DNA of 28,581 bases, taken from positions 1 to 28,581 of the IMG/VR virus record IMGVR_UViG_3300045996_000357. One strand, written 5' to 3'. Under the pieces are notes generated by a model, which ran no database searches, was not told the DNA's origin, and saw only the letters and a list, made by a program, of their open reading frames with translations. This DNA is from a virus. This document shows, piece by piece, positions 20,830-28,581 of the stretch (within the stretch, counting starts at the first letter, position 1; the number at the start of each line of letters is the position of its first letter). The position numbers and the translations under genes were made by a program.

Positions 20830-21813
20830 ATGGAACCAGTAGCGGAAGAAGTCAGTGGCGGTCTGGATGTCAGTGCAATGGCTGAGACGTTAGGCAAGGA
20901 ACTGTTCCCATCGTCTGGGGCAGAACCCAAGGATGACGCACCGGCTGAAACGCCCGTGCCTTCCCCCACGGAGGCCGCTGTGCCATCCCCTCAGCCAACA
21001 GTGCGCCAAGCGCCAGCCTCCTGGCCGAAAGACATGCATGACTACTGGGGCAAGACGGACCCGAAAGTACAGGAGTATTGGGAGACCCGCGAAAAGCAAA
21101 TGATGGAAGGGTTGAACCAGTACAAGACGGATGCCGATTTCACCAAGCAGTTCAGGAACGCCGTTGCCCCCTACAGCCAAACGCTGAAGCAGTTAGGCGT
21201 AGATGAAATCACAGCGGCTCGGCACCTGTTCAACGCTGACCATCAACTACGCTACTCGCCAGCCGAGAAGAAACTTGAGTACTTCAGGTCATTAGCGAAG
21301 GAATATGGCATCAGCTTGGACGGCGTGAATCAACAGGCCGCACCGATAGACCCCAATGTGAAAGCAATGCAGGAGAAGATTGAGCGGCTTGAGCAAGGGT
21401 TGACAGCCCGCGAGCAAGCCGAGCAGCAGGCGGCCTTTAATCAAGCCGCCAAAGAAGTCGAGGCATTCGCAGCGGATAAGGACAAACATCCCTACTTTGA
21501 GGAGGTGCAGGATCACATCACGCTCCTTCTCCATGGGATGCGTGCAGCCGGGAAGCAGCCCTCTCTACAGGAGGCGTATGACCAGGCTGTATGGGCCAAC
21601 CCCGTGACGCGAGCCAAAGAGATCGCTAAGGCGCAAACAGCGCATGAGGCGAAGCTCAAAGAGAACGCACGGCTGGAATCGTTACCGAAGAAGAAAGCCG
21701 CTGCGTTGAACGTCAATGGTCGTGACACCAAACGGACTCCAACAGAGCCATTGGGAACGATGGAAGAGACGCTCAAGAAAACGTATCGAGAGATTCAAGA
21801 GCGTGCCCACTAA
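20830..21813 (+). CDS. Scaffolding protein
   Basis: 327 residues: an acidic, Pro/Ala-rich disordered start (about 1-60), then a helical body with APASWPKDMHDYWGK and VQEYWETREKQMMEGLN (about 63-95), typical of scaffold genes next to P22-like and T7-like capsid genes. A long coiled-coil centre (about 175-225) and a basic C-terminus follow. Scaffold proteins guide capsid assembly and then leave the head. It sits directly upstream of the major capsid gene. Confidence 0.75.
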   Translation: MEPVAEEVSGGLDVSAMAETLGKELFPSSGAEPKDDAPAETPVPSPTEAAVPSPQPTVRQAPASWPKDMHDYWGKTDPKVQEYWETREKQMMEGLNQYKTDADFTKQFRNAVAPYSQTLKQLGVDEITAARHLFNADHQLRYSPAEKKLEYFRSLAKEYGISLDGVNQQAAPIDPNVKAMQEKIERLEQGLTAREQAEQQAAFNQAAKEVEAFAADKDKHPYFEEVQDHITLLLHGMRAAGKQPSLQEAYDQAVWANPVTRAKEIAKAQTAHEAKLKENARLESLPKKKAAALNVNGRDTKRTPTEPLGTMEETLKKTYREIQERAH

Positions 21814-21832
21814 ACTCTAGAAGGAGACGAAC

Positions 21833-22798
21833 ATGGCATCAGCCAATTCGACATTTACGGAGCTGGTTACGACCACGCTCCGCAATCATCGTGCAGAAAT
21901 TAAAGACAACGTGTCCGAGCGGGTGGCCCTCCTGCGTTACATGAAGAAGAAGGGGAACTATCGGACGGAAGATGGTGGTCTGACCATCGTCGCTCCGCTG
22001 GATTATGCGGAGAACGGCACCTACCAGCGCTATAGCGACTGGGATGTGCTGGATATCAGCCAGTCCGATGTGCTGAGTGCAGCGGAATATCCCTGGAAGC
22101 AGATTGCCATTAACGTGGTCGCTTCCGGTCGTGATATTCGCATCAACAGCGGTGAGTCCAAAATCATGAACTTGGCGAAGTCGCGCATCAACAACGCCAA
22201 GCGCACGTTCATGAACAACTTCTCTGAGGATATGTATTCCGCAGGGTCGTTGACGAACCAAGTGAACGGTATCCAGGCGATTATCGCCGATACCAATACG
22301 AATACCGTTGGGGGTATCTCAGCCAACACTTGGAGTTTCTGGAGAAACACCGTATTCGATCTGTCTGCCAATTCCGTGACCATCTCCGCAACCACGATTG
22401 AGAATAGTGCGATGCTCCCGCTGTGGCTGTCGATTGACCGTGGCCCCGGCGACCATCCAGACCTCATCGTGATGGATAGCGTCTACTACAAGCATTTCGA
22501 GGGCTCACAGACATCGCTCAAGCGGTATGCCGATAGTCAGGCTGCCAATGGCGGGTTTGTGGCGTTGAAGTACAAGAATGCCGATGTGGTGTTCGATGGC
22601 ACAGCAAGCGGGATCCCCGCTTCGCACGCCTACTTCATCAACACCAACTATTTCGAGTTGGTGGCGCATAAGGATGCGGATATGGAAGTGCTCGAGGAAA
22701 TCCGGCCGGTCAACCAGGATGGATCCGTCACGACAATGGTGTGGATGGGTAACCTGGTCTGCTCGAACCGGAAATTACAGGGTGTGATTATCGAATAA
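21833..22798 (+). CDS. Major capsid protein
   Basis: 321 residues, start after AGAAGGAGA. It follows the scaffold and is the best candidate for the abundant HK97-fold coat protein. The N-terminal TTTLRNHRAEIKDNVSERVALLRYMKKKGNY is a typical coat start, followed by QRYSDWDVLDISQSDVLSAAEYPWKQ and ALKYKNADVVFDG-type strands in the second half. No Cys-rich or catalytic motif. The size fits the family. A 50-nt gap with no clear signal separates it from the next gene. Confidence 0.85.
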   Translation: MASANSTFTELVTTTLRNHRAEIKDNVSERVALLRYMKKKGNYRTEDGGLTIVAPLDYAENGTYQRYSDWDVLDISQSDVLSAAEYPWKQIAINVVASGRDIRINSGESKIMNLAKSRINNAKRTFMNNFSEDMYSAGSLTNQVNGIQAIIADTNTNTVGGISANTWSFWRNTVFDLSANSVTISATTIENSAMLPLWLSIDRGPGDHPDLIVMDSVYYKHFEGSQTSLKRYADSQAANGGFVALKYKNADVVFDGTASGIPASHAYFINTNYFELVAHKDADMEVLEEIRPVNQDGSVTTMVWMGNLVCSNRKLQGVIIE

Positions 22799-22848
22799 GC
22801 GCATCACATGGCTTACACGACAACCAACCCTTCTAAAGGAGAATAACC

Positions 22849-23346
22849 ATGGCAGTAGCTTCCAAAATCATTTCCCCGCTGGTGACGCAAAAGCTCACGT
22901 CAGCCAGCGACACCCAGAAGCATGAACTGGGCTTGATCGTGCATACCGACTGCGGCGGGGTGGCCGAGTATGGCTTGGCCCTCTCAGCCATTTCGCAGTA
23001 TGCGTTTTGTGCCATCTACGAGCAGGGTTCAGCAGAAATGCTGACCACCACGATTGGGGCCGATGCCGGCACCAGTAAGAAAGTGGGTTGCCCGCAGGCG
23101 TCCATAGCCTCCGCGTATTACGGATGGTTTATGCGCCAAGGGGTGTTCGTCGGGCGGTTTGCAGATGACTGTGCGGATCAGGTGCCGCTGTTTACCACAG
23201 CCACCGCTGGCGAGTTGGACGATGCAACAGTCTCCAACTGCTTAGTGGCTGGTGTGTACCTGAACGTCACCGCGTCGTTGGCAACAGCATTGACCTGCTA
23301 TGCCAGCACACCGATGTACGTGCATCCGTACACGAACCCAGCGTAA
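22849..23346 (+). CDS. Putative capsid decoration or head-stabilising protein
   Basis: 165 residues, start after AAAGGAGAA. The product is beta-rich and Ala/Thr/Val-rich (GLIVHTDCGGVAEYGLA, YYGWFMRQGVFVGRF, DDATVSNCLVAGVYLNVTA), resembling proteins encoded right after capsid genes. Position immediately after the coat gene supports a decoration role, but it was not matched to a named family. Confidence 0.6.
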   Translation: MAVASKIISPLVTQKLTSASDTQKHELGLIVHTDCGGVAEYGLALSAISQYAFCAIYEQGSAEMLTTTIGADAGTSKKVGCPQASIASAYYGWFMRQGVFVGRFADDCADQVPLFTTATAGELDDATVSNCLVAGVYLNVTASLATALTCYASTPMYVHPYTNPA

Positions 23347-23354
23347 GGAGTGAC

Positions 23355-24179
23355 ATGACGGGAACCGACATCCAGGCAACGAAGATTGTGAAGATTGATG
23401 TGTCGCAGTTTGGCGCGGCTGGGCAACATATCGCCGCCATTCAGCGCAACAGTCAACGCGGTCTGCCTGAGTTGGCCCCGTCAGTCATTGCCCACGATGG
23501 AACCATGGTGTTGGTGGGGAGTGGTCATTCGCTCCCCACCTTCATCGAAGAAATCAGGGAACAGCAGGCGAAGGGCCGGACGATTTGTGCCATTAAAGGC
23601 TCACATGATTTGCTCTGTGAGCACGGCATTATTCCAGATCTATTCGTCTCAATCGAGCCACGGGATAGGCGAGGGAACCTCAAGCATAAAAATGAGCATA
23701 CGGTTTACCTGCTCGCCTCCCGTGTCTCTCCTGAAGTCTTTGACCATCTCGATGGCTGCAAGGTGATGATTTGGCACTCAGCGGGGCATCAGTCAGAGAA
23801 TGAAGTCACGCTGAAAACGGCTGGGAAAAATCTCATTCTTGGCGGCGGGTCTACTAGCGGCCTTCGCGCCATTGCGCTCGGGTACTGCTATTTCGGCTTT
23901 CGGAATTTCATTCTCTACGGCTACGACTCCTGCAATGCAGCCGATGGCACCAAACGATTTGACGGCTCCATGACGGGCATCACCCATCCCCCTATCTTCG
24001 TTGGCGAGGGTGAACACCGGAAGGGACCATTTATCTGCAACATGGCCATGGCCGCACAAGCTGAGGAGTTTCAACTCTGTACCTACGGCCTCTTTCCAGA
24101 CATTCACATTGAAGCCAGAGGCAACGGCTTGATTGCCGCGATTATTGAGGAAAGGAAACGCCTTGGGAAGCGAACATAA
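23355..24179 (+). CDS. MptE-like/DUF115 Rossmann-type protein
   Basis: 274 residues. Features match MptE-like (DUF115) proteins: MVLVGSGHSLPTFIEE (about residues 50-66), a following LLCEHGIIPDLFVSIEP segment and GGGSTSGLRAIALGYCYFG with LYGYDSCN further on. In bacteria and phages this family often lies beside glycosyltransferases, and relatives take part in flagellin glycosylation or pterin chemistry. Here it begins the sugar-modification cassette. Start with AAGGAG upstream. The actual substrate is unknown. Confidence 0.65.
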   Translation: MTGTDIQATKIVKIDVSQFGAAGQHIAAIQRNSQRGLPELAPSVIAHDGTMVLVGSGHSLPTFIEEIREQQAKGRTICAIKGSHDLLCEHGIIPDLFVSIEPRDRRGNLKHKNEHTVYLLASRVSPEVFDHLDGCKVMIWHSAGHQSENEVTLKTAGKNLILGGGSTSGLRAIALGYCYFGFRNFILYGYDSCNAADGTKRFDGSMTGITHPPIFVGEGEHRKGPFICNMAMAAQAEEFQLCTYGLFPDIHIEARGNGLIAAIIEERKRLGKRT

Positions 24180-25020
24180 AGCCGTCTTTATTCATCGTTC
24201 CGGTCCTGAGTTAGCCAGTTACCGCTATCGGGCCGAGATTCCAGCCAAAGCCATTGGAGCCTGTGTCAACGGTGGGGAACCAGGCCATGTCTACATCTTC
24301 AATAAGCCGATTCATGCCGATGTGGAGTTAGCCAAGGAATGTAAGGCTGAAGGCGTCAAGGTGGTGGTGGATATTGGGGACGACCACTTTAACCACGCTG
24401 TCTGGGGTCCGGTCTATCGGGAGATGGTGGGACTCGCTGATTTCCTAGTCGCTCCTACGGAAAATATGTCCAATAGGCTGGTCAAGTATTTCGGGAAGCC
24501 TGCCGATGCCATCATTCCCGACCCCTACGAGGAAGCTCTGCAATCCCCCCATGCAGCTGGGCAGAAATTGCTCTGGTACGGCCATCCAGTGAACCTCAAG
24601 GATTTGAAAGAGTGGTTGCCGTCAATCAAGGACTTTGATGTGACCATTGTCACAGGCAAAAACCACGGCCTCCCACATGACTACCTGCAATGGTCGCCTG
24701 AAGTCCAGACCCGTGAACTCCAAAGGGCCAACATTGTGATTCTCCCTACCCGTAAAGGGGTGGAGTTCAAGAGTGCTAATCGGCTAGTCAATGCCTTACG
24801 TGCCGGCTGTTTCCCAGTCTGTGGGGGGCATATTCCATCCTATCAGGAGTTCCGTAAGGTCGCCTGGGTAGGCAACTTTAGTACAGGGCTCCGGTGGGCA
24901 ACCGCCTACCCGCAGGACTTGAATGCGTTAGTAGCCGAAGGGCAGCAGTATATAGAGAAGTTCTCCCCTGAGAATATCGGGAAACTCTGGCAGCAAGTAG
25001 TGGATTCGCTATGCGTTTGA
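24163..25020 (+). CDS. GT-B type glycosyltransferase
   Basis: 285 residues from TTG 24163 with an AGGA 6 nt upstream; an in-frame TTG at 24133 is the alternative. It overlaps the previous gene by 17 nt. The C-terminal half has the GT-B nucleotide-sugar pattern (RANIVILPTRKGVEFKSANRL, then NALRAGCFPVCGG), and a VVVDIGDDHF segment lies in the N-terminal half. It likely transfers a sugar from a nucleotide donor in a glycan or virion modification pathway. Acceptor and sugar are unknown. Confidence 0.75.
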   Translation: MGSEHKAVFIHRSGPELASYRYRAEIPAKAIGACVNGGEPGHVYIFNKPIHADVELAKECKAEGVKVVVDIGDDHFNHAVWGPVYREMVGLADFLVAPTENMSNRLVKYFGKPADAIIPDPYEEALQSPHAAGQKLLWYGHPVNLKDLKEWLPSIKDFDVTIVTGKNHGLPHDYLQWSPEVQTRELQRANIVILPTRKGVEFKSANRLVNALRAGCFPVCGGHIPSYQEFRKVAWVGNFSTGLRWATAYPQDLNALVAEGQQYIEKFSPENIGKLWQQVVDSLCV

Positions 25021-25484
25021 ATGTTGGTTGCGGCGACAAGCTGATACCTGGCTTCACCAATGTAGACCGCAACGGCTCTGCCGATGTGAAGTCTGACGCA
25101 TGGCCGCTCCCGTTCGATACGGACTCCGTTGCTGAACTCTGGGCCATCCATCTCTTTGAACACATCCACCGCAGTAAGGCGAGTGAATGCCTCACTGAAT
25201 GGTTCAGAGTGCTCAAGCCTGGTGGGAAGTTGGTCCTAGAACTGCCCTGTTTGGACAAGATTGCTCATCTGTTAGTGGCTGGTGAAACGAATATCAGGCT
25301 GACGCTGTTGGGCCTCTTTGGGGATCCAAGAGACCCAAAGCCTGACATGATGCACCAATGGTGCTGGGGACAGAAGGAACTGACGGAAGCGCTCACCAGC
25401 GTAGGCTATGAACAGATTACGTTTATGGAGCCGGTGTTCCACATTGCGAAGCGGGATATGAGGGTGGAGGCACGTAAGCCGTAA
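25011..25484 (+). CDS. SAM-dependent methyltransferase (class I)
   Basis: 157 residues, overlapping the glycosyltransferase stop by 10 nt. Motif I is RLNVGCGDKLIPGFTNVDR (about residues 2-20), with the acidic residue at its end. Motifs LPFDTDSVAELWAIHLFEHI (about 33-52) and WFRVLKPGGKLVLELP (about 64-79) follow. This is the compact Methyltransf_11-like fold. By context it probably methylates a sugar or small carbohydrate intermediate rather than DNA; no DNA methylase motifs are present. Confidence 0.85.
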   Translation: MRLNVGCGDKLIPGFTNVDRNGSADVKSDAWPLPFDTDSVAELWAIHLFEHIHRSKASECLTEWFRVLKPGGKLVLELPCLDKIAHLLVAGETNIRLTLLGLFGDPRDPKPDMMHQWCWGQKELTEALTSVGYEQITFMEPVFHIAKRDMRVEARKP

Positions 25485-26596
25485 TGGGCACCACTGACGT
25501 AAAAGACGGTTACGCCTGTCGCCTTTGCTTTGGGGCCTGTCGTGTCATGCTGGAATTAACGCCGACCCCGATAGCGAACAGCTTTCCTGACTATCCCGAT
25601 AGCTACGCCAAACGCTACCCCTTAGCCGTACAGGAATGTTTGGAGTGCGGCCATGTGCAACTCAAGCATCAGGTGTCAGTGGATTGGGTGGATTACCGCT
25701 ATCAGACACCGGAAGCGAGCCGACCCCATTTAGCCGATGCGGCCGATGCCATCAGAACCGCCTTCCCGTTTTTCAAAACGGCCATAGAGATTGGCAGTAA
25801 TAACGGCATCTACCTGGAGGAGCTACGCCGAGTGGGATTTGAAGTCATCGGCATTGACCCGAACGCCAAGGTAGGGATTGCCGCACCATTTACCCATGAC
25901 CTCGCCAAGAAGCTCGAGCCGGTTGACTTGATTGTAGCCAACAACGTCTTGGCCCATGTAGACGATATGTACGATGTGTTCAACGGCATTGACCGCGTAT
26001 TGACGGACGATGGAGCCCTGATATTTGAAGTCCAGTACTTCCCAGACATGATGGCGTCCGGTGCGTTTGACATGATTTACCATGAACACCGTGACTACCA
26101 CACCATGAAGCCGCTGCCACGCTTCCTGAAACGCTTTGGTCTGGTCATTGAACAAGTGGATTTCATCGAGACGCATGGCGGGTCTCTGCGGGTGTGGTGT
26201 CGCCGTCCCGGTCTCGGCCTGGATGTCGATGACATGGACATGGACTGGCGAGCCTTCAAGCACAAGATTGATGAGGCACGGCGGGTACTCATCGCACAGT
26301 TAGACCAAGCGAAGTCCCACATTGTAGCACTTGGAGCGACAGCCAAAGCCTGTACGCTCATTCATCACTTTGGCCTCACCGACTATATTGACTATGCCGT
26401 GGATAGTACGCCGCAGAAACAAGGCCGCTACATTCCCGGCACAGATATAGAGATTCACCGACCCGATGTCCTCAAGAACGATCCTGATGCTGTTGTCCTG
26501 CTGACTGCGTGGAACTTTGCGGATGTCATTGTGCCGCAATTTCCCGATAAGCAGTTCATCATTCCCTTTGCCAAACCCGTGGAGGTTCTCGCATGA
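25484..26596 (+). CDS. Sugar C-methyltransferase-like protein (TylC3/NovU type)
   Basis: 370 residues. An N-terminal zinc site (C12, C15, C52, C55; CRLC and CLEC) precedes a class I SAM domain with IEIGSNNGIYLEEL (about 101-114) and IGIDPNAKVG, a YHEHRDYHT active-site segment typical of this family, and a C-terminal helical/Rossmann region with GATAKACTLIHHFGL. Three-part architecture and motifs match C-methyltransferases that act on deoxysugar nucleotides. Starts on the last base of the previous stop (TAATG). Confirms a sugar role for the cassette. Confidence 0.85.
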   Translation: MGTTDVKDGYACRLCFGACRVMLELTPTPIANSFPDYPDSYAKRYPLAVQECLECGHVQLKHQVSVDWVDYRYQTPEASRPHLADAADAIRTAFPFFKTAIEIGSNNGIYLEELRRVGFEVIGIDPNAKVGIAAPFTHDLAKKLEPVDLIVANNVLAHVDDMYDVFNGIDRVLTDDGALIFEVQYFPDMMASGAFDMIYHEHRDYHTMKPLPRFLKRFGLVIEQVDFIETHGGSLRVWCRRPGLGLDVDDMDMDWRAFKHKIDEARRVLIAQLDQAKSHIVALGATAKACTLIHHFGLTDYIDYAVDSTPQKQGRYIPGTDIEIHRPDVLKNDPDAVVLLTAWNFADVIVPQFPDKQFIIPFAKPVEVLA

Positions 26597-27222
26597 GTGC
26601 TGTGGTCTCTGAACTACGTGAGCGGTCTGAACGTCCTGCCTATGTGCGCTTTGAAACGCGCCCGCTGGAAGATAAGAAAGCCTCGGAAGAGGCGGGTCAT
26701 TATGTCGCCAAGGATGTGGAGTTTGCCATCATCACCCCCTGCTATAGCAAGGACGAACTGCATTTCAGGGTGGATAAGTGGATGGTCCAGATGGATGACC
26801 AAGTACGGAATGGCCGGATGCCAGCGGAATGGGCGAAGCAGTACAAGCAAGCGTATCAGGCGTGGAAGGAAGGGCTGGAACTGCCGCTGAACGGCACCCC
26901 CATTAAAGGCTGGCCGATTCTCTCGCCCGCCATGCAGGAGAATTTGATCCGGCTCAACATCAAGACCGTGGAAGATTTGGCCGGCATTAACGATGACGCG
27001 GCCAAGATGATTGGCATGGGCGCTATCAATCTCAAGAATAAGGCGAATGCGTGGTTGTCCCAGGCGAAGGATAAAGGGCCTGCCACGATGGAGATTGCAC
27101 GGCTCAAGCAGCAGACGGAAAACCAGAGCTCACAGATTGAAAAGCTGACCGCACAACTGGAGGAGTTCAGGCAAGCGCTGAAGTCCAAGCGGAAGAAGGC
27201 CGAACCGTCCGATGAGGAGTAA
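26593..27222 (+). CDS. Helix-hairpin-helix plus coiled-coil phage protein
   Basis: 209 residues, ATGA overlap with the previous stop. The first half is beta/helical, with YVRFETRPL and AKDVEFAIITPCYSKDELHFRV. Residues about 102-149 (GWPILSPAMQENLIRLNIKTVEDLAGI and a second hairpin AAKMIGMGA) are a helix-hairpin-helix pair, followed by a coiled coil (about 160-195). Similar proteins occur in other phages next to head or adaptor genes, with no agreed function. DNA or virion binding is an inference. Confidence 0.55.
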   Translation: MSAVVSELRERSERPAYVRFETRPLEDKKASEEAGHYVAKDVEFAIITPCYSKDELHFRVDKWMVQMDDQVRNGRMPAEWAKQYKQAYQAWKEGLELPLNGTPIKGWPILSPAMQENLIRLNIKTVEDLAGINDDAAKMIGMGAINLKNKANAWLSQAKDKGPATMEIARLKQQTENQSSQIEKLTAQLEEFRQALKSKRKKAEPSDEE

Positions 27223-27225
27223 GCC

Positions 27226-27939
27226 ATGAGTCTGTTGACCATTATTCAGTACCACGCTGGCCGGACCAATATCCCGGTGCCTTCTGCGGTCATGGCGAAC
27301 ATTGCCGACACGCAGATACTCCAAATGGTGCGGCTCCTCGAGGAGGAAGGCACGGATTTATCGAAGCGTGGCGACTGGGAAGGCATTACCTTTGAAACAA
27401 CGCACACGACAACGGCGGCTGAGGATCAAGGGGCAATGACAACGCTTTCAACCAACGGCTTCCGCTCTATCAAGAACAAGACGTTTTGGGACAGAAGCAG
27501 CAACCTTCCAGTAAAAGGCCCACTATCGCCAACACAGTGGCAGCGCGTCAAGGGCATGAGTTCCTCGCTTTCTCGTTACCATTACCGGATTCGCGCTGGA
27601 AAACTCTTAATTACTCCAACTCCGCCAGCAGACCTCACCTTCGCCTGGGAATACCGCTCTAAAAACTGGATTCTCGGGGCAGATGGGAGCACCTACAAGC
27701 AGTATTTCACGCTCGACACGGACACCATCTTACTGCCGGAAGATTTGGTTATCCTGGGTCTCCGGTGGCGATGGAAAAAAGAGAAGGGCCTTGAGTATAG
27801 CGAGGATTTCAATAGCTATGAGGCCCAAGTGAAGCAAGCGTTAGGCGAGGATGGAGGGAAGCCTGATTTACACATGGATAGCGATACTGAACGGGCCTCG
27901 TTCGGTATTGTCGTTCCCGAAATGAGCTGGGATCTCTAG
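27226..27939 (+). CDS. Head-tail adaptor protein
   Basis: 237 residues. Typical phage adaptor features: N-terminal helical region with MVRLLEEEGTDLSKRGDWEG, then FWDRSSNLPVKGPLSPTQWQ and RYHYRIRAGKLLITPTPPADLTFAWEYRS, and a C-terminal EDLVILGLRWRWKKEKGLEYSEDFNSYEAQ. This sequence layout is that of the portal-ring adaptor in podovirus-like phages. It would bind under the portal and join the tail. Start after GAGGAGTAAGCC. Confidence 0.8.
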   Translation: MSLLTIIQYHAGRTNIPVPSAVMANIADTQILQMVRLLEEEGTDLSKRGDWEGITFETTHTTTAAEDQGAMTTLSTNGFRSIKNKTFWDRSSNLPVKGPLSPTQWQRVKGMSSSLSRYHYRIRAGKLLITPTPPADLTFAWEYRSKNWILGADGSTYKQYFTLDTDTILLPEDLVILGLRWRWKKEKGLEYSEDFNSYEAQVKQALGEDGGKPDLHMDSDTERASFGIVVPEMSWDL

Positions 27940-27950
27940 GGAGGTATTTT

Positions 27951-28148
27951 ATGTGGGGATTCATTAAGCGAGTATTCACCAACCCGACTCCTTCAGTTGG
28001 CATCCAGGCCAATCCACTGGTGATTGGGTCAGCCAAGCATCAACGCAATCTCGAGCGGATTTCACGCATTAAACAGGCGATTGCAGCCGGTGATAAGCGC
28101 AGGGAACTGAAGCAGGAATTAGCGAGACGTGAAAAGGAGGCCACCTAA
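27951..28148 (+). CDS. Small basic protein, 65 aa
   Basis: Start after GGAGG. Basic and helical, with SAKHQRNLERISRIKQAIAAGDKRRELKQELARREK as a long charged helix. No domain recognised; probably a small structural or assembly partner of the adaptor. Couples to the next gene at TAATG. Confidence 0.5.
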   Translation: MWGFIKRVFTNPTPSVGIQANPLVIGSAKHQRNLERISRIKQAIAAGDKRRELKQELARREKEAT

Positions 28149-28581
28149 TGCCAGCCGTCACACTCAACCTCTATGACATTTTTCGGCGTAAGCAATCCAG
28201 CGGCAACGGGGCGGTCAATCTGTCCTCCGTCACCGTCAAGTGCATGATTGTGACCGGCACCTATACGCCGAACCAGAACACGCACGATTTCAGAGATGAC
28301 CTGGGAGCCAACGAAGTCTCGGGATCTAACTACACTGCTGGGGGCAATGCGATGATAAATCCAGTGGTGAGCTTGAGTGGCGCTGGACTCGTCACGGTTG
28401 ACTTTGATGACCCAGCGACCTGGGCGCAACATGCCACAGGATTTAGTAACGGACGGAGAGCGGTGGTCTATGTCGCACGCGGAGGTCTTTCAAGTGCTGA
28501 TGAATTGATAGGCTACACCGATGATTTCGGTGCAGACAAAGGCAACGTGGATGGAGACTTCAGCGTAGCGGTCAACGCGAG
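28148..28581 (+). CDS. Phage structural protein, partial at right edge
   Basis: The frame is open to the end of the window (144 complete codons), so the C-terminus is missing. The start overlaps the previous stop, with AAAAGGAGG upstream. The pattern SSVTVKCMIVTGTYTPNQNTHDFRDD, EVSGSNYTAGG and VTVDFDDPATW matches a widespread beta-rich phage structural protein near adaptor and tail genes. Role is probably a virion component; exact position in the particle is unknown. Confidence 0.75.
   Translation, partial: MPAVTLNLYDIFRRKQSSGNGAVNLSSVTVKCMIVTGTYTPNQNTHDFRDDLGANEVSGSNYTAGGNAMINPVVSLSGAGLVTVDFDDPATWAQHATGFSNGRRAVVYVARGGLSSADELIGYTDDFGADKGNVDGDFSVAVNA

Noticed and set aside
22799-22848. Gap after the major capsid gene as a terminator or promoter
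   Set aside because: No stable hairpin with T-run and no -35/-10 pair could be found in these 50 nt.
1-28581. CRISPR array, diversity-generating retroelement, integrase or transposase
   Set aside because: No regular repeat-spacer pattern, no reverse transcriptase motif, and no integrase or transposase signature was seen in any frame.

Overview
The window is a stretch of a tailed double-stranded DNA phage genome (Caudoviricetes). All recognisable genes lie on the + strand and are packed with stop/start overlaps (ATGA, TAATG, GTGA) or gaps of a few bases. Clear phage hallmarks are an ERF annealing protein, a RusA-like resolvase, a large terminase, a portal, a scaffold, a major capsid protein and a head-tail adaptor. 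The portal-scaffold-capsid-adaptor set suggests a podovirus-like head, but the tail genes lie beyond the right edge, so tail type is not settled. Sec signal peptides and a lipobox fit a Gram-negative host; nothing identifies the host further. No integrase, repressor, DNA polymerase or lysis gene is visible.

Layout. 1-2264: possible promoter with 20-bp phased repeats, a small ribbon-helix-helix-like protein, an HNH-AP2 endonuclease, and several small hypothetical or membrane proteins. 2248-5721: recombination and replication, with a PD-(D/E)XK exonuclease split over two overlapping frames, ERF protein, RusA-like resolvase, replication initiator and a possible helicase-loader-like gene. 5752-7458: small zinc-binding and coiled-coil proteins and a second HNH endonuclease. 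7478-10139: possible second promoter, tiny membrane peptides, a candidate small terminase, a zinc-motif/lipobox protein and a third HNH-type protein. A strong intrinsic terminator at 10194-10235 closes this half.

10279-28581 is the late region, with no convincing internal terminator: an RNA polymerase alpha-CTD-like protein, large terminase, portal, then four consecutive genes whose products all begin with Sec signal peptides (14248-19587), one combining a beta-helix, an SwmB-like domain and a LamG-like domain. Next come a GT8-like glycosyltransferase whose 3' end contains a complete tRNA-Asn(GTT), a zinc-ribbon protein, scaffold, major capsid protein and a decoration-like protein. A sugar-modification cassette follows (MptE-like protein, GT-B glycosyltransferase, two methyltransferases), then a helix-hairpin-helix/coiled-coil protein, the head-tail adaptor and a structural protein cut by the window edge.

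Working model: the left half makes recombination and replication functions; the right half makes the head. Two sets of accessory genes sit inside the head operon, one exporting proteins to the envelope and one modifying glycans. The exported quartet, the glycan cassette, the tRNA inside a coding sequence and the alpha-CTD-like protein are the most unusual features.
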